Shown here in pieces: positions 26,099 to 35,211 of a stretch of DNA of 64,000 bases (its first letter is position 1; the number at the start of each line of letters is the position of its first letter). The DNA comes from Acidobacteriota bacterium. Its GTDB lineage: Bacteria > Acidobacteriota > Blastocatellia > Pyrinomonadales > Pyrinomonadaceae. Location of the stretch: assembly GCA_003223025.1 (NCBI GenBank), contig QHXR01000006.1, positions 4,932 through 68,931 on the forward strand. Reading direction: 5' to 3'. A program made the position numbers and the translations under genes. The notes below the pieces were generated by a model, which searched no databases, was not told the origin of the DNA, and saw only the letters and a list, made by a program, of their open reading frames with translations.

Positions 26099-26126
26099 AA
26101 AGGCTGTCCGAAAGGACAGCCTTTCT
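26099..26126. terminator. terminator shared by two convergent genes
   Basis: AAAGGCTGTCC-GAAA-GGACAGCCTTT is an 11-bp perfect stem with a stable GNRA tetraloop, T-rich on the plus strand. It lies between convergent genes (stops at 26093 and 26148) and can serve both. Confidence 0.9.
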
Positions 26127-26147
26127 AATTTCTGTCTTCGGGATGTC

Positions 26148-27137
26148 TTATGAACCGATCGACTTCCTCACTCCAATCAAATGAGCATCGATCTTCTCCA
26201 ACACTCCGACTGCGAGTGCAAGGGCGCGGCGGCCATCCTCTCCGGTCACCGGCGTTTCGCTTCCCTTCTCTATCGAATCTAGAAATGCCGTGATCTCCGC
26301 CCGCAAAGGCTCGACGTCATCGATCTCGAGTCTGTTGATAGAAATCCCAAGCAGCGGATGCGACGCGTCCGGATTCAATGATGTCAGCGAGGCGAACTTC
26401 GTCGCGTAATCCAGCACAACATATGCGTTCGTCTGGTAAAACCGGGTCTTTCTAATTTTCTCCGTCCCGATCCGCGATGCCGTGATATTCGCGACTGCAC
26501 CGTTCTCAAACTCGATACGAGCATTCGCCGCGTCGACCTTATCCGAGATGACGGGAATGCCGACGGCGTGAATCCCGGCGACCTTTACATCCTTCCCGAC
26601 CAGCCACTGCACGGCATCGAGGTCATGGATCATGACGTCGAGGACGACATCAACATCGAGCGAGCGATTCGGGAACGGCGACACTCGATGGATCTCGAAA
26701 TAGAGCGGCTTCGTCACGTGCGGCCGCAACGCGACCATTGCCGGGTTAAATCTTTCCAGTTGTCCGACCATCAATTTCGCACCGGACTTTGTCGCAGCAG
26801 CGATCATTCGATCAGCCTCTTCGAGCGTGAGTGCGATCGGTTTCTCGACAAGAACATTCGTCCCGCCCTCGAGAAATGCGCACGCGATCTCGCAATGCGT
26901 TTCGGTCGGTGTTGCGACGGAGACGACATCCAACTTCCCTACGAGCTCGTGCCAATCGGCGAATGATTTGCATCCGTTGTCCGCCGCTACTTTTTCCCGC
27001 GTGTCTGCTGTCACGTCGCAGACACCGACAAAATTTACGCGGCCCTCGCGTTCGAGCTCGGCATAATTGCGGGCGTGATGACGGCCAAGGCTACCAACAC
27101 CGATTACAGCAGCATTAGGATTGGAGTTTTGAGTCAT
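26148..27137 (-). CDS. Gfo/Idh/MocA family NAD(P)-dependent oxidoreductase
   Basis: A 329-residue dehydrogenase. The N-terminal Rossmann fold has the nucleotide-binding motif GVGSLGRHHARNYAEL and the conserved VEKPIALTLEEADRM segment (EKP, residue about 95). The C-terminal substrate domain includes DVMIHDLDAVQWLVG, in which the His is the family's typical catalytic/substrate residue. The exact sugar or cyclitol substrate cannot be told. The start at 27137 is chosen because the earlier in-frame start would add 42 residues coded by a word-like repeat. The divergent glycosyltransferase gene begins 55 bp away, so both may serve envelope polysaccharide synthesis. Confidence 0.85.
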   Translation of the reverse strand: MTQNSNPNAAVIGVGSLGRHHARNYAELEREGRVNFVGVCDVTADTREKVAADNGCKSFADWHELVGKLDVVSVATPTETHCEIACAFLEGGTNVLVEKPIALTLEEADRMIAAATKSGAKLMVGQLERFNPAMVALRPHVTKPLYFEIHRVSPFPNRSLDVDVVLDVMIHDLDAVQWLVGKDVKVAGIHAVGIPVISDKVDAANARIEFENGAVANITASRIGTEKIRKTRFYQTNAYVVLDYATKFASLTSLNPDASHPLLGISINRLEIDDVEPLRAEITAFLDSIEKGSETPVTGEDGRRALALAVGVLEKIDAHLIGVRKSIGS

Positions 27138-27192
27138 TTGAATACGTGAATCTTTTTCGTGATACTTTACATTCTCGGTCACGAATTCCTCA

Positions 27193-28698
27193 ATGACAAA
27201 AGGCGAATCCGCAATCCGCAATCCTCGATCCGCGATTATCTGGCTGCTATTTGCAGCGGCCATCGTCGTCGTCTTTTTTGCGGGATTGACGATTCCGCTC
27301 GTCGGCCCGGACGAGCCGCGATACGCCCAGGTCGCACGCGAGATGTTCGAGCGTCACGATTGGATCACGCCAACTCTCGGCGGCTTCAACTGGTTTGAAA
27401 AACCGGCGCTTTTGTATTGGCTTCAGATCGTTTCGTATAACTTCTTCGGAGTATCGGAATTCGCGGCGCGTTTCGGTTCTGCTCTTTTCGGATTGGGAAC
27501 TATTGCGGCTCTCTGGATCCTCGGCCGGAATATCGGAGCTACGAATGACGGACCACGAACGACAAGCAACTTCGCAAACTGGCTTGCACTGATGACCGGT
27601 TCAACTGTCGGAATAGTCGCCTTTTCGCATGGCGCAAGTTTCGACATCATTCTTACGTTTCCGATCACGGCCGCGATGGTGAGTTATTTTCTTTACGACC
27701 TTGGTGGCCGCACGTCGTGGCTCGTCTCGTTCTACTTTTTTATCGGCCTCGCGCTTCTCGCGAAAGGTCTTGTCGGGATTGTCTTTCCATTCGCGATCGT
27801 GGCGTTCTATCACGTCCTTCGATGGAAAGTGCCGGGTCGTGAACTGGTGCTGAGTGCAATCTGGGGAACGGTACTTGCCGCTGCCGTCGCCGCGACCTGG
27901 TACGTCCCGATGTATTTGCGACACGGTTACGAGTTTGTCGATCAGTTTCTGATTCAACATCACTTTCAGAGATTCACATCGAATAAATATCTTCACCCGC
28001 AGCCGTTCTATTTCTTTTTCTGGGTGCTGCCGCTGATGACGATCCCGTGGCTGCCTTTCTTCCTGATCGCACTCTGGCGGCTCGGAAAGCAATTCGCCGA
28101 GCGGCTGGCGTCAGACGAAGACAAAAGCTCGCGGATGGATCTGTCTCTCTTCGCGGTCGCGTGGCTCGCCGTACCGCTCGTATTTTTTTCGTTCTCGGGT
28201 TCGAAGCTTCCAGGTTACGTTTTGCCGTCATTACCTGCCGCGATCATTCTCGCCTCGCAGGTTCTCTACGAATTCGTCAGGCAGAGTCGTACCAAAGAAA
28301 ATCTCGTGCGCCGCATCGCCGCCGCAACGATCATTGGTTATCTCACAGCGATCTTCGTATTTGCACCGCAGTTTGCAGAGAACGATTCGGTAAAAAGTCT
28401 CTTTGCCACGGCGAGAAGCCGCGGACTCGAAGGCATGCCGGTTCTAACTATGCATCGCGTCTCACATAATGCAGAGTTCTATACAACCGGTCCGTTCCTG
28501 CGCGACCCGGACGGAAAACAAACTCGTCTGCTCGGCCCGGCGGAGGTAGTGGCAGAGATGCGAAAACTTGGAACGAGAAGATCGCTCGTAATCGTCCCGC
28601 CGGAGTATAGCTACCAACTGACGCAGAGCGATCAGATCCAAACCGAAGTTTTAGGATCGAACGAAGAATGGTCGTTGGCGCTCGTCAGCATCAAGTGA
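27193..28698 (+). CDS. ArnT/GT83-like membrane glycosyltransferase
   Basis: A 501-residue integral membrane transferase of the dolichyl-phosphate-mannose-protein mannosyltransferase/ArnT group. It moves a sugar from an undecaprenyl-phosphate carrier to an acceptor such as lipid A or a surface glycan. The catalytic Asp-Glu is in the first periplasmic loop (LVGPDEPRYAQVAREM), followed by NWFEKPALLYWLQ. About ten to twelve membrane segments follow. Codons ~5-16 are part of a word repeat (CCGCAATC), so the true N-terminus may be a little downstream; the first membrane segment starts at residue 17. The gene ends 2 bp before the stop of the convergent sua5 gene. Confidence 0.85.
   Translation: MTKGESAIRNPRSAIIWLLFAAAIVVVFFAGLTIPLVGPDEPRYAQVAREMFERHDWITPTLGGFNWFEKPALLYWLQIVSYNFFGVSEFAARFGSALFGLGTIAALWILGRNIGATNDGPRTTSNFANWLALMTGSTVGIVAFSHGASFDIILTFPITAAMVSYFLYDLGGRTSWLVSFYFFIGLALLAKGLVGIVFPFAIVAFYHVLRWKVPGRELVLSAIWGTVLAAAVAATWYVPMYLRHGYEFVDQFLIQHHFQRFTSNKYLHPQPFYFFFWVLPLMTIPWLPFFLIALWRLGKQFAERLASDEDKSSRMDLSLFAVAWLAVPLVFFSFSGSKLPGYVLPSLPAAIILASQVLYEFVRQSRTKENLVRRIAAATIIGYLTAIFVFAPQFAENDSVKSLFATARSRGLEGMPVLTMHRVSHNAEFYTTGPFLRDPDGKQTRLLGPAEVVAEMRKLGTRRSLVIVPPEYSYQLTQSDQIQTEVLGSNEEWSLALVSIK
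27208..27240. repeat. CCGCAATC words at the ArnT-like start
   Basis: Four near-copies of the word (A/G)ATCCGC lie inside the first codons of the glycosyltransferase gene. They resemble the GATTTGGG-type words upstream of nrdR and in the act operon. Confidence 0.5.
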
Positions 28699-28700
28699 AT

Positions 28701-29642
28701 TTATTTTTCGGCCGCGCGCCGAATACGATCCATGAGTGCGCCACCGATTCCGGTTTCCGAAACTTTCTCGCAATAGATCCTCGCGATTCCATTGCGATCG
28801 CACTGTCGAAAAAATTCGAAGAGCGACGCGGCATAGTCTTCGACCGAATCACAAATTCTGATTTGATCGGAATCGCCGGCCGGACGTTGCAATCCGATGA
28901 ACGCGTCCGACGTACTCAGTACGAGCGAAGTCACGTCATCCGCAATCACAACAACCGCCATCGGTGAGTAATGTCGGTGCTTCATCCCGGGACTTTTTGC
29001 CAGGTCAGGATCTTCGGAGGATGCTTCCGAAATATCCGAAACAATTTCTCTCAGACGTTCGAACGACACCGCGCCCCTTCGCAGCAGAACCGGTGATTCG
29101 CCCGTGCAATCGACGACTGTAGATTCCAAACCGATCGTCGTCGGGTCGCCCTGGAGTATGCAGTCGATACGTCCGTCGAGATCTTCGCTCACGGCCATCC
29201 ACGTAGTCGGACTTGGACGTCCCGACAAATTTGCCGACGGTGCGACGATGGGCACTTTGCATTCGCGAAGGAACTGTTGCGCCAGATCATTCGAGGGCAT
29301 GCGAACGCCGATCGTGTCGAGCCCCGCCGTTGCGAGCAGCGGAACCGTCGCGGATCGAGGCAGCACGACCGTCAGCGGTCCCGGGAAAAAAGCAGCGATC
29401 AGTCTCTCGGCGGACTTTGAAGCTCGATTGGTGAGTGATGGAATCTGATCGAGAGACCCGACGTGCGCGATCAACGGGTTATCCGCCGGCCGCTTTTTTG
29501 CATCGAATATTTTTCGGATCGCGCGTTCGTTGAAAACATCGGCGCCCAATCCGTAGACGGTCTCGGTCGGGAATGCGACGATTCCTCCGCGCATTACGAA
29601 CGCGGCGGCTTCGATAGGTGATCTCGTCAGGACAGTCTTCAC
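28701..29642 (-). CDS. sua5: L-threonylcarbamoyladenylate synthase, Sua5 type
   Basis: A 313-residue enzyme that makes threonylcarbamoyl-AMP from threonine, bicarbonate and ATP for t6A37 formation in tRNAs. The YrdC domain (about 8-195) has GGIVAFPTETVYGLGAD, KKRPADNPLIAHV and the PSANLSGRPSPT motif. The interdomain linker SPGMKHRHYSP is that of the long Sua5 form, and a ~100-residue C-terminal Sua5 domain follows, which the short TsaC form lacks. I prefer the GTG at 29642, giving the normal N-terminus; TTG at 29678 is an alternative. It is adjacent to the ArnT-like gene (convergent) and divergent from uvrC. Confidence 0.92.
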   Translation of the reverse strand: MKTVLTRSPIEAAAFVMRGGIVAFPTETVYGLGADVFNERAIRKIFDAKKRPADNPLIAHVGSLDQIPSLTNRASKSAERLIAAFFPGPLTVVLPRSATVPLLATAGLDTIGVRMPSNDLAQQFLRECKVPIVAPSANLSGRPSPTTWMAVSEDLDGRIDCILQGDPTTIGLESTVVDCTGESPVLLRRGAVSFERLREIVSDISEASSEDPDLAKSPGMKHRHYSPMAVVVIADDVTSLVLSTSDAFIGLQRPAGDSDQIRICDSVEDYAASLFEFFRQCDRNGIARIYCEKVSETGIGGALMDRIRRAAEK

Positions 29643-29738
29643 GTCAACAGTGTCACCCAGGTTGCCGGGAGTTCGCAAAAGCCGACAAGCTATACGAGTC
29701 TTTTGATTGTTCCCGTTTCGAAGTGCTAGATTTTCGGT

Positions 29739-31598
29739 ATGGCCGATCTGCAGGAAAAACTTAAATCCTTACCCGTTGCGGCGGGAATCTATCTGCACAA
29801 GAATGCGGATGGAAAGATCCTGTATGTCGGCAAGGCGAAGAACTTGCGTAACCGCGTCCGGCAGTACTTTCAATCGAGTCGAAATCAGGACGCGAAAACG
29901 CGACGTTTAGTAAAGGCTATCGCCGACTTTGAATTCATCGTCGTCGATAACGAGGTCGAGGCGTTGGTTCTCGAATCGAACCTCATAAAAAAACACAAGC
30001 CTCGATTCAATGTTCTCCTGAAGGACGACAAAACATATCCGCATTTGAAACTCACGAACGAGCCGTTTCCGAAAGTAGTCGTCACGCGGCGGATCGAACG
30101 CGACGGCTCACATTACTACGGACCCTTTTTGCCGGCGGCACTCGCGCGAAAAACTTTAAATCTTGTCAACCGCGCATTTCAACTTCGAACGTGCGACATC
30201 GATATTGACGGCAAGCTTCCGCGTCCGTGTCTCGAATATCATCTCAAGCGCTGTCTCGGTCCGTGCGTCAAAGGACTTTGCACACAGGACGAATATCAGG
30301 AGGCGTCCCGCGACGTGAAGGTTCTGCTCGAAGGAAAGAACAAAGAGCTCGCACGCGATCTCGAGCAGCGGATGTGGAAGTTTTCAGAGGAAGGAAAGTA
30401 TGAGATCGCGGCCCGGTATCGCGATCTGCATCGAACCGTGATCGCGTTGGGCGAGCAGCAAAAGATGGCGACGACAGCGGATCGCGATGTCGACATTTTT
30501 GGTTTTTATCGTGAAGGCGCACGGCTCGCGTTACAACTCTTCACGATGCGCGAGGGCCGGATCGTCGGACGACGCGAATTTTTTTGGGAAGATCTGTCGG
30601 AAGATGCATTCGATCCGTCGGAATTTTTTGGCGAGGTCCTCGCTCAGTATTATTCGACTGATTACGTTCCGCTCGAGATCCATGTGCCGAACGATTTCGA
30701 AGACCGCTCGGTCCTTGAAAAAGCCCTAACCGAAAGACGCGGCCGTCGTGTGCGGATCTGCGATCCAAAGCGAGGAATGAAGAAGGATCTTGTCCATCTC
30801 GTCGAGACGAACGCAAAGATCGCATTCGAGCAGCGCTTCCGCGTGCTCAAGCCTGATAGTGAAAAAGTTTTGGCAGAGCTGCAGGAGCTACTCGAGCTCT
30901 CATATTTTCCGGAACGAATCGAATCGTTCGACATCTCGAACATTTCCGGCGCCGAGAACGTCGCGGGTATTGTCGTCTTTGAAAACGGTAAACCGGCGCG
31001 GGCCGCGTATCGCCGGTTCATCATAAAATCGGTTGACGGCTCGAATGATTTCGCATCGATGAATGAAGCGGTCTTTCGTCGTTATAAACGTGCGCTGGCC
31101 GAGGAAAATCCTTTACCGCAGGTGATTTTTATTGATGGGGGCAAGGGCCAGCTATCGGCAGCCGCGGCGGCAATGCAGTCGCTCGATCTGGAGCAGATAA
31201 TGCTCGTCGGGTTGGTGAAGCCGCCGAAGCGACACAACGAGATCTCGCATCTGCTGATCCATGGCCGCGAAGATACCCCGATTCCGTTTGATCGGAACTC
31301 GCTCGCGTTTCGACTGATCCTCAACATTCGCGAAGAGACGCACAAGACCGCGATCCAATACCACCGCAAGCGACGAGAGATGCGCGATTTTACATCCGAG
31401 CTTTCGGAAATTCCGGGTGTCGGGGATAAGCGAAAGATGAAACTGCTAAAACATTTCGGGTCGATCGAGCGAATTGCGAAAGCGAGTGTCGAAGACATGT
31501 CGCCGTTTGTTGGAAAGAAAACCGCGAGCGAGATCGCAACGCATTTCGAACGGCAGCGTTCTCTTGCCGCGATCGAAGTTTCGATTCCTTCCGGCTGA
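29739..31598 (+). CDS. uvrC: excinuclease ABC subunit C
   Basis: A 619-residue UvrC, which makes the 3' and 5' incisions in nucleotide excision repair with UvrA and UvrB. It has the GIY-YIG nuclease domain (about 13-92: GIYLHKNADGKILYVGKAKNLRNR), the UVR motif that binds UvrB (about 200-235), the RNase H-like C-terminal nuclease (about 385-540, with SFDISNISG and FIDGGKGQLSAA) and a helix-hairpin-helix pair at the end (IPGVGDKRKMKLLKHFGS). All parts are intact and the length is normal. The gene stands alone between sua5 and the ARPP-1 gene. Confidence 0.96.
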   Translation: MADLQEKLKSLPVAAGIYLHKNADGKILYVGKAKNLRNRVRQYFQSSRNQDAKTRRLVKAIADFEFIVVDNEVEALVLESNLIKKHKPRFNVLLKDDKTYPHLKLTNEPFPKVVVTRRIERDGSHYYGPFLPAALARKTLNLVNRAFQLRTCDIDIDGKLPRPCLEYHLKRCLGPCVKGLCTQDEYQEASRDVKVLLEGKNKELARDLEQRMWKFSEEGKYEIAARYRDLHRTVIALGEQQKMATTADRDVDIFGFYREGARLALQLFTMREGRIVGRREFFWEDLSEDAFDPSEFFGEVLAQYYSTDYVPLEIHVPNDFEDRSVLEKALTERRGRRVRICDPKRGMKKDLVHLVETNAKIAFEQRFRVLKPDSEKVLAELQELLELSYFPERIESFDISNISGAENVAGIVVFENGKPARAAYRRFIIKSVDGSNDFASMNEAVFRRYKRALAEENPLPQVIFIDGGKGQLSAAAAAMQSLDLEQIMLVGLVKPPKRHNEISHLLIHGREDTPIPFDRNSLAFRLILNIREETHKTAIQYHRKRREMRDFTSELSEIPGVGDKRKMKLLKHFGSIERIAKASVEDMSPFVGKKTASEIATHFERQRSLAAIEVSIPSG

Positions 31599-31676
31599 TC
31601 CGGTAGTCTCTCGTGTGTCGGGTTCCGATCTTTTTAGAATCCCGACCGGAACCACCAAACAACACGAAACGATTCA

Positions 31677-32681
31677 CTACTGCTTCTTTACGTACGCACG
31701 ATGGACGACAGTCTTGCTTTTGTCATCTCTCGATTCGTACACAGCACTGTCTTTCTTGTCGCGGGTTACGACGCGAACTGCTCCGCTCGCGGCGCGTTCG
31801 TCTGCCGGAGCCGAATCCGCCTCGCTCATGAACGCCTGAACCTCGGCCGGTTTCGCCATCGGAGCGTTGCGAGATTGTCCGTCCAGTTCCGAAACTGCTT
31901 CGACGGCCGCGGCCTTCAACATTCGCGGCCAGAGCTTTTTGAACAATGCATTCGACGCATAAATATCGGCACTGTTGATACGGCCGTTCACCGCGAATGC
32001 GTAACCGATCACGTCGGACTTTCCGTCGATCAGACTACTCAATTTACGCACGTATTCATCCGCCGTCGCCGTCACTCGGCCGTTTTCGAGACTTAGTTGA
32101 AGACTTGAGCTCGAGCTCGCCGACGCAACCTGACCGCCGACATTTCGGCTCAACTTCTCCTGAGCCTCGGAAACTTTCGCCCACACGTCCTGCTGCGAAC
32201 GAGCGCCGTTGGCGGCTAACTTCAGTTCCTTCGAAACGATCCGATCATTCGACGAAGTAAATTGTCCCGCGTCCTCGTTTCCACGTTTCTGCCATCGGCC
32301 CGATTCAACGCAGTACGATTCGATCTTGATGCGTCCCGAATGCGCCGGGATTATGATGCTGACGCCAAGGATCCGGTCCTGCTTTCCGCCTTTAACAATG
32401 TCACCCGACTGGATAAAAACATCGAACGTTTTCGAGATGTTCTCGACGGCGAGCTCGTTCACGTCGGATGTCTCGTAAACCCGGAGGATCTGACGACTCA
32501 TCGCTTCCTGCAATGTCAGAATATTGGTCTTCGATGTTTCATCTTTCCCGTGGACCAGAAAGATCGTCAAATTTTTATGTGTGTAGGGAGCCGAGATTCT
32601 ATAGGAGGGACTCTGCGCATCGGCGATGGCATTAAAAAAAAGAAACACGGCAATAGCGCCGAAAATACATTTCAACTTCAT
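31677..32681 (-). CDS. secreted ARPP-1-domain protein
   Basis: A 334-residue exported protein. A signal peptide (MKLKCIFGAIAVFLFFNAIADAQ) is followed by the ARPP-1 domain, recognised from the pattern LTIFLVHG..., ALTLQEAM-like, ELAVENISKTFDVFIQSGDIVKGGKQDRILGVSIIIPA and VESGRWQKRG. The family name comes from its association with ADP-ribosylglycohydrolase and rhodanese-phosphatase genes; its role is not settled. The C-terminal 150 residues repeat the domain's general character. The ATG at 32681 is set by AAAGGAG; longer starts run into the repeat element upstream. No adjacent ADP-ribosylation gene is seen. Confidence 0.75.
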   Translation of the reverse strand: MKLKCIFGAIAVFLFFNAIADAQSPSYRISAPYTHKNLTIFLVHGKDETSKTNILTLQEAMSRQILRVYETSDVNELAVENISKTFDVFIQSGDIVKGGKQDRILGVSIIIPAHSGRIKIESYCVESGRWQKRGNEDAGQFTSSNDRIVSKELKLAANGARSQQDVWAKVSEAQEKLSRNVGGQVASASSSSSLQLSLENGRVTATADEYVRKLSSLIDGKSDVIGYAFAVNGRINSADIYASNALFKKLWPRMLKAAAVEAVSELDGQSRNAPMAKPAEVQAFMSEADSAPADERAASGAVRVVTRDKKDSAVYESRDDKSKTVVHRAYVKKQ

Positions 32682-33078
32682 AACAAACTCCTTTTTTGCG
32701 AATTCTATTTCCCTGGGGAAAGCTTGTTCATGAAGTGAACGGAGGTAGTGAAAGATTCTTGCAGGGATTGTTCGGTGTGATTCGTGGTTCGTTGTTTGTT
32801 GCTTGTTGTTCGTTGTTCGTCGTTCGTCGTTCGAGGTTTGTGCGGTGCGGCGAATGCGACTGGAACGCAGGCGTCCCCGCCTGCATGAGTCCGAAGCACG
32901 AAAAAGCGGTGCGCGATCTGAGAGCCGAGAGGTTGGACGCCGCGGAAGCCACGGCGTTGCAGGCGGGGACGCCTGCGTTCCAGTCGCATTCGCCGTCCGC
33001 CAGCGACGAACAACAAACAACGAACGACGAACGACGAACGGTGAACCACGAACAACGAACAACGAACCACTACGATCC
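32682..33078. repeat. nested composite inverted repeat in a 397-bp intergenic region
   Basis: This gap holds no gene. Its core is a perfect 36-bp inverted repeat (32850-32885 and 32958-32993) built around the words GCGACTGGAACGCAGGCG and CGGGGACGCCTGCG, with a 72-bp loop. It is framed by arms made of TTCGTTGTTCG words on the left (about 32780-32834) and the complementary CGAACAACGAAC words on the right (about 33003-33069). A closely similar core recurs at 50917-51191. The right-hand end reaches the stop codon of the antiporter gene at 33079. Confidence 0.8.
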
Positions 33079-35097
33079 TCACGCATTAAATCCGCCGACC
33101 TCGGTCTCCGGTCTAATGATCGACATCGCACGATCGAGCTTTTTCGACGAGCCGAGCAGGACGACGGTGTCATTTTCTTTTAGCTCGTAGTTTGCGCCCG
33201 GACTTATCTTTGTATCTCCGTCGCGCACGACAGCGATCACGGTCGCGCCCGACTGGCCCCGCAGATCGAGCTCTCCTAAATTCTTGCCGATCACAGGCGA
33301 GCTCGCGTCGAGCACGACAGTCTCAGTGCTTGCGCCGTCAAGGTCGATCGTCGGAGCATTGATCGGGACAGCCGGTGATGCGGCCGACCGCAGCATCTCG
33401 TAACCTTGCTGCCTGACTCGTCCGATCTGCTGCTCGATAACTTTTCTCGGCGTTCCGTAACGATGAAGCACCCGCGAAAAGATCTCGATGCTCGTTTCAA
33501 ATTCTTCCGGAATAACTTCATTCGCACCCAGCGAGAACAGCTCGGTGATCTCGGCTACGTAACGCGTCCGAACGATGATATGTAGTTTCGGATTTAGCTT
33601 GTGTGCGAGATCGACCGTGCGCCGTGCCGCGGCCGGATCCGACATCGCAAGCACAAGCGACCACGCTTGCTCGATTCCCGCGTGAAGTAGAACCTCGCGA
33701 CGTGTTGCATCGCCAAAATTTATTTTTTCGCCTTTCCCCTTTGCACGTCGGACGACATCCGCATCCAGTTCGAGAATCACATACGGCACACCAACCGCGC
33801 GGAGCACGCGTGCAAGGTTTCGTCCGTTCAATCCGTAGCCGACGATGATGACGTGCTGCTGCAAGCCGCCGCTCGAAGTCAGGTGAATGTCATCCTCGGA
33901 GTTGTCGACATCGGCCGCACTGCCATCCTTAAAGATCGATTGCACCAAATGTCCGATGGTCGGCGCGACTGAAATCAGAAAGGGCGTGGCGATCATCGAA
34001 ATTATCGACGCCGCGAGAAACCTCTGATAATCGGTCTCTGGAAGCAGATTCGCGCCTTGGCCCGCCTTTGCTAGTACGAATGAAAATTCCCCGATCTGCG
34101 CGAGTCCGAGTCCGGCCATCGTCGCGATGCGCTGCGGGTAGCCGAGGATCCGCACGATCGCCCATACGATCAAGGCCTTGCCGGCGATCAAACCGATGAC
34201 AAGTAATCCCACGATGATCACATCGTTCGCAAGAGCGGCCACTGATAACAGCATCCCGATCGAGACGAAGAACAGGCTGTTGAAGACGTCGCGAAACGGC
34301 AGGACCTCGGTCGTGACCTGGTGGCTGTAATCCGAATCTGCGATCACCATACCGGCGATAAATGCTCCGAGAGCCAGCGAAAGACCGAACTGCGATGTGA
34401 TCCATGACATCCCGAGACAGAGCAGGACGACCGTTAGAAGAAATGCTTCGGGACTTCGGAGATGCGCGATCTGCTTCAGTAGCCGCGGAAGTATCAGCCA
34501 CGCAGCAAGCACGATCAATGCGAGCGCGAGAAGCGATCCTCCGAGTTGGAGGACGATCGAGGTGAATGAAACTATGTCCTCGCCACCAAGCAGCGGAACG
34601 GCCAGCAGCATGAAGACGATGCTTATATCTTGAAAGAGCAAAATTCCGACCGCCGCTCGCCCGTGCGGCGAGTCGACCTCATTTCGCTCGACGTAACTTT
34701 TCAAAACGATCGCTGTGCTCGAGAGCGCGAGAAGAAAGCCGAAGAATACAGCCTGCCCCAGCGACCTGCCGCGCAGCATCCCGGCTCCGGCGGCGACTCC
34801 GATCGTAATGAGAACTTGCAGACCGCCGCCGATCAACACGAGGCGCTTCATCTCGGCCAGACGTCGCAGCGAAAATTCGAGACCGATCGTGAAAAGTAGA
34901 AGCATCACGCCGATCTCAGCCAGCATCTCGACGGCCGTCACATCTTTTATCAATCCGAAGCCGTACGGTCCGATCGCAATACCTGTGAGCATTAGCCCGA
35001 CAAGCAACGGAAGCTTGAGTCGCAAGCAAATGAACGCGACCGGGACGGATACCAAGAAGATGATCAGGAGATCACCGAAGAGCTGAGGTGTATGCAT
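33079..35097 (-). CDS. CPA2 family cation/proton antiporter with TrkA domains (KefB-like)
   Basis: A 672-residue membrane antiporter, of the monovalent cation:proton antiporter-2 group, exchanging K+ or Na+ for H+ across the inner membrane. About 12-13 hydrophobic segments fill residues 1-390 (for example VGLMLTGIAIGPYGFGL and LEFSLRRLAEM). A TrkA-N (RCK) nucleotide-binding domain follows at about 410-530 (VIIVGYGLNGRNLARVLRAVG, the GxGxxG loop) and a TrkA-C domain at about 585-665 (LDLRGQSGATVIAVVRDGD). KefF-like or glutathione genes are not adjacent. The domain order matches KefB/KefC and YbaL. Which ion is moved is not decided by the sequence. Confidence 0.9.
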   Translation of the reverse strand: MHTPQLFGDLLIIFLVSVPVAFICLRLKLPLLVGLMLTGIAIGPYGFGLIKDVTAVEMLAEIGVMLLLFTIGLEFSLRRLAEMKRLVLIGGGLQVLITIGVAAGAGMLRGRSLGQAVFFGFLLALSSTAIVLKSYVERNEVDSPHGRAAVGILLFQDISIVFMLLAVPLLGGEDIVSFTSIVLQLGGSLLALALIVLAAWLILPRLLKQIAHLRSPEAFLLTVVLLCLGMSWITSQFGLSLALGAFIAGMVIADSDYSHQVTTEVLPFRDVFNSLFFVSIGMLLSVAALANDVIIVGLLVIGLIAGKALIVWAIVRILGYPQRIATMAGLGLAQIGEFSFVLAKAGQGANLLPETDYQRFLAASIISMIATPFLISVAPTIGHLVQSIFKDGSAADVDNSEDDIHLTSSGGLQQHVIIVGYGLNGRNLARVLRAVGVPYVILELDADVVRRAKGKGEKINFGDATRREVLLHAGIEQAWSLVLAMSDPAAARRTVDLAHKLNPKLHIIVRTRYVAEITELFSLGANEVIPEEFETSIEIFSRVLHRYGTPRKVIEQQIGRVRQQGYEMLRSAASPAVPINAPTIDLDGASTETVVLDASSPVIGKNLGELDLRGQSGATVIAVVRDGDTKISPGANYELKENDTVVLLGSSKKLDRAMSIIRPETEVGGFNA

Positions 35098-35211
35098 TAA
35101 TTATTTCGATTATAGCAAACGAGTCGCGTCGGTGCGCTGCATTGCTTTTTATCAGGAATGCATCGAAAATGTTTCGGACTTTTCAATTCCGTTCGGAGGC
35201 AATCAAAAAAA

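Noticed and set aside
32775-33070. Possible CRISPR array in the TTCGTTGTTCG-word region
   Set aside because: The words are short, imperfect and contiguous with no spacers of constant size, and no cas gene is nearby.
32682-33173. N-terminal extension of the ARPP-1 protein into the repeat region
   Set aside because: The extension is only translated repeat words (Arg/Ser/Val runs); a strong ribosome binding site and signal peptide mark the start at 32681.
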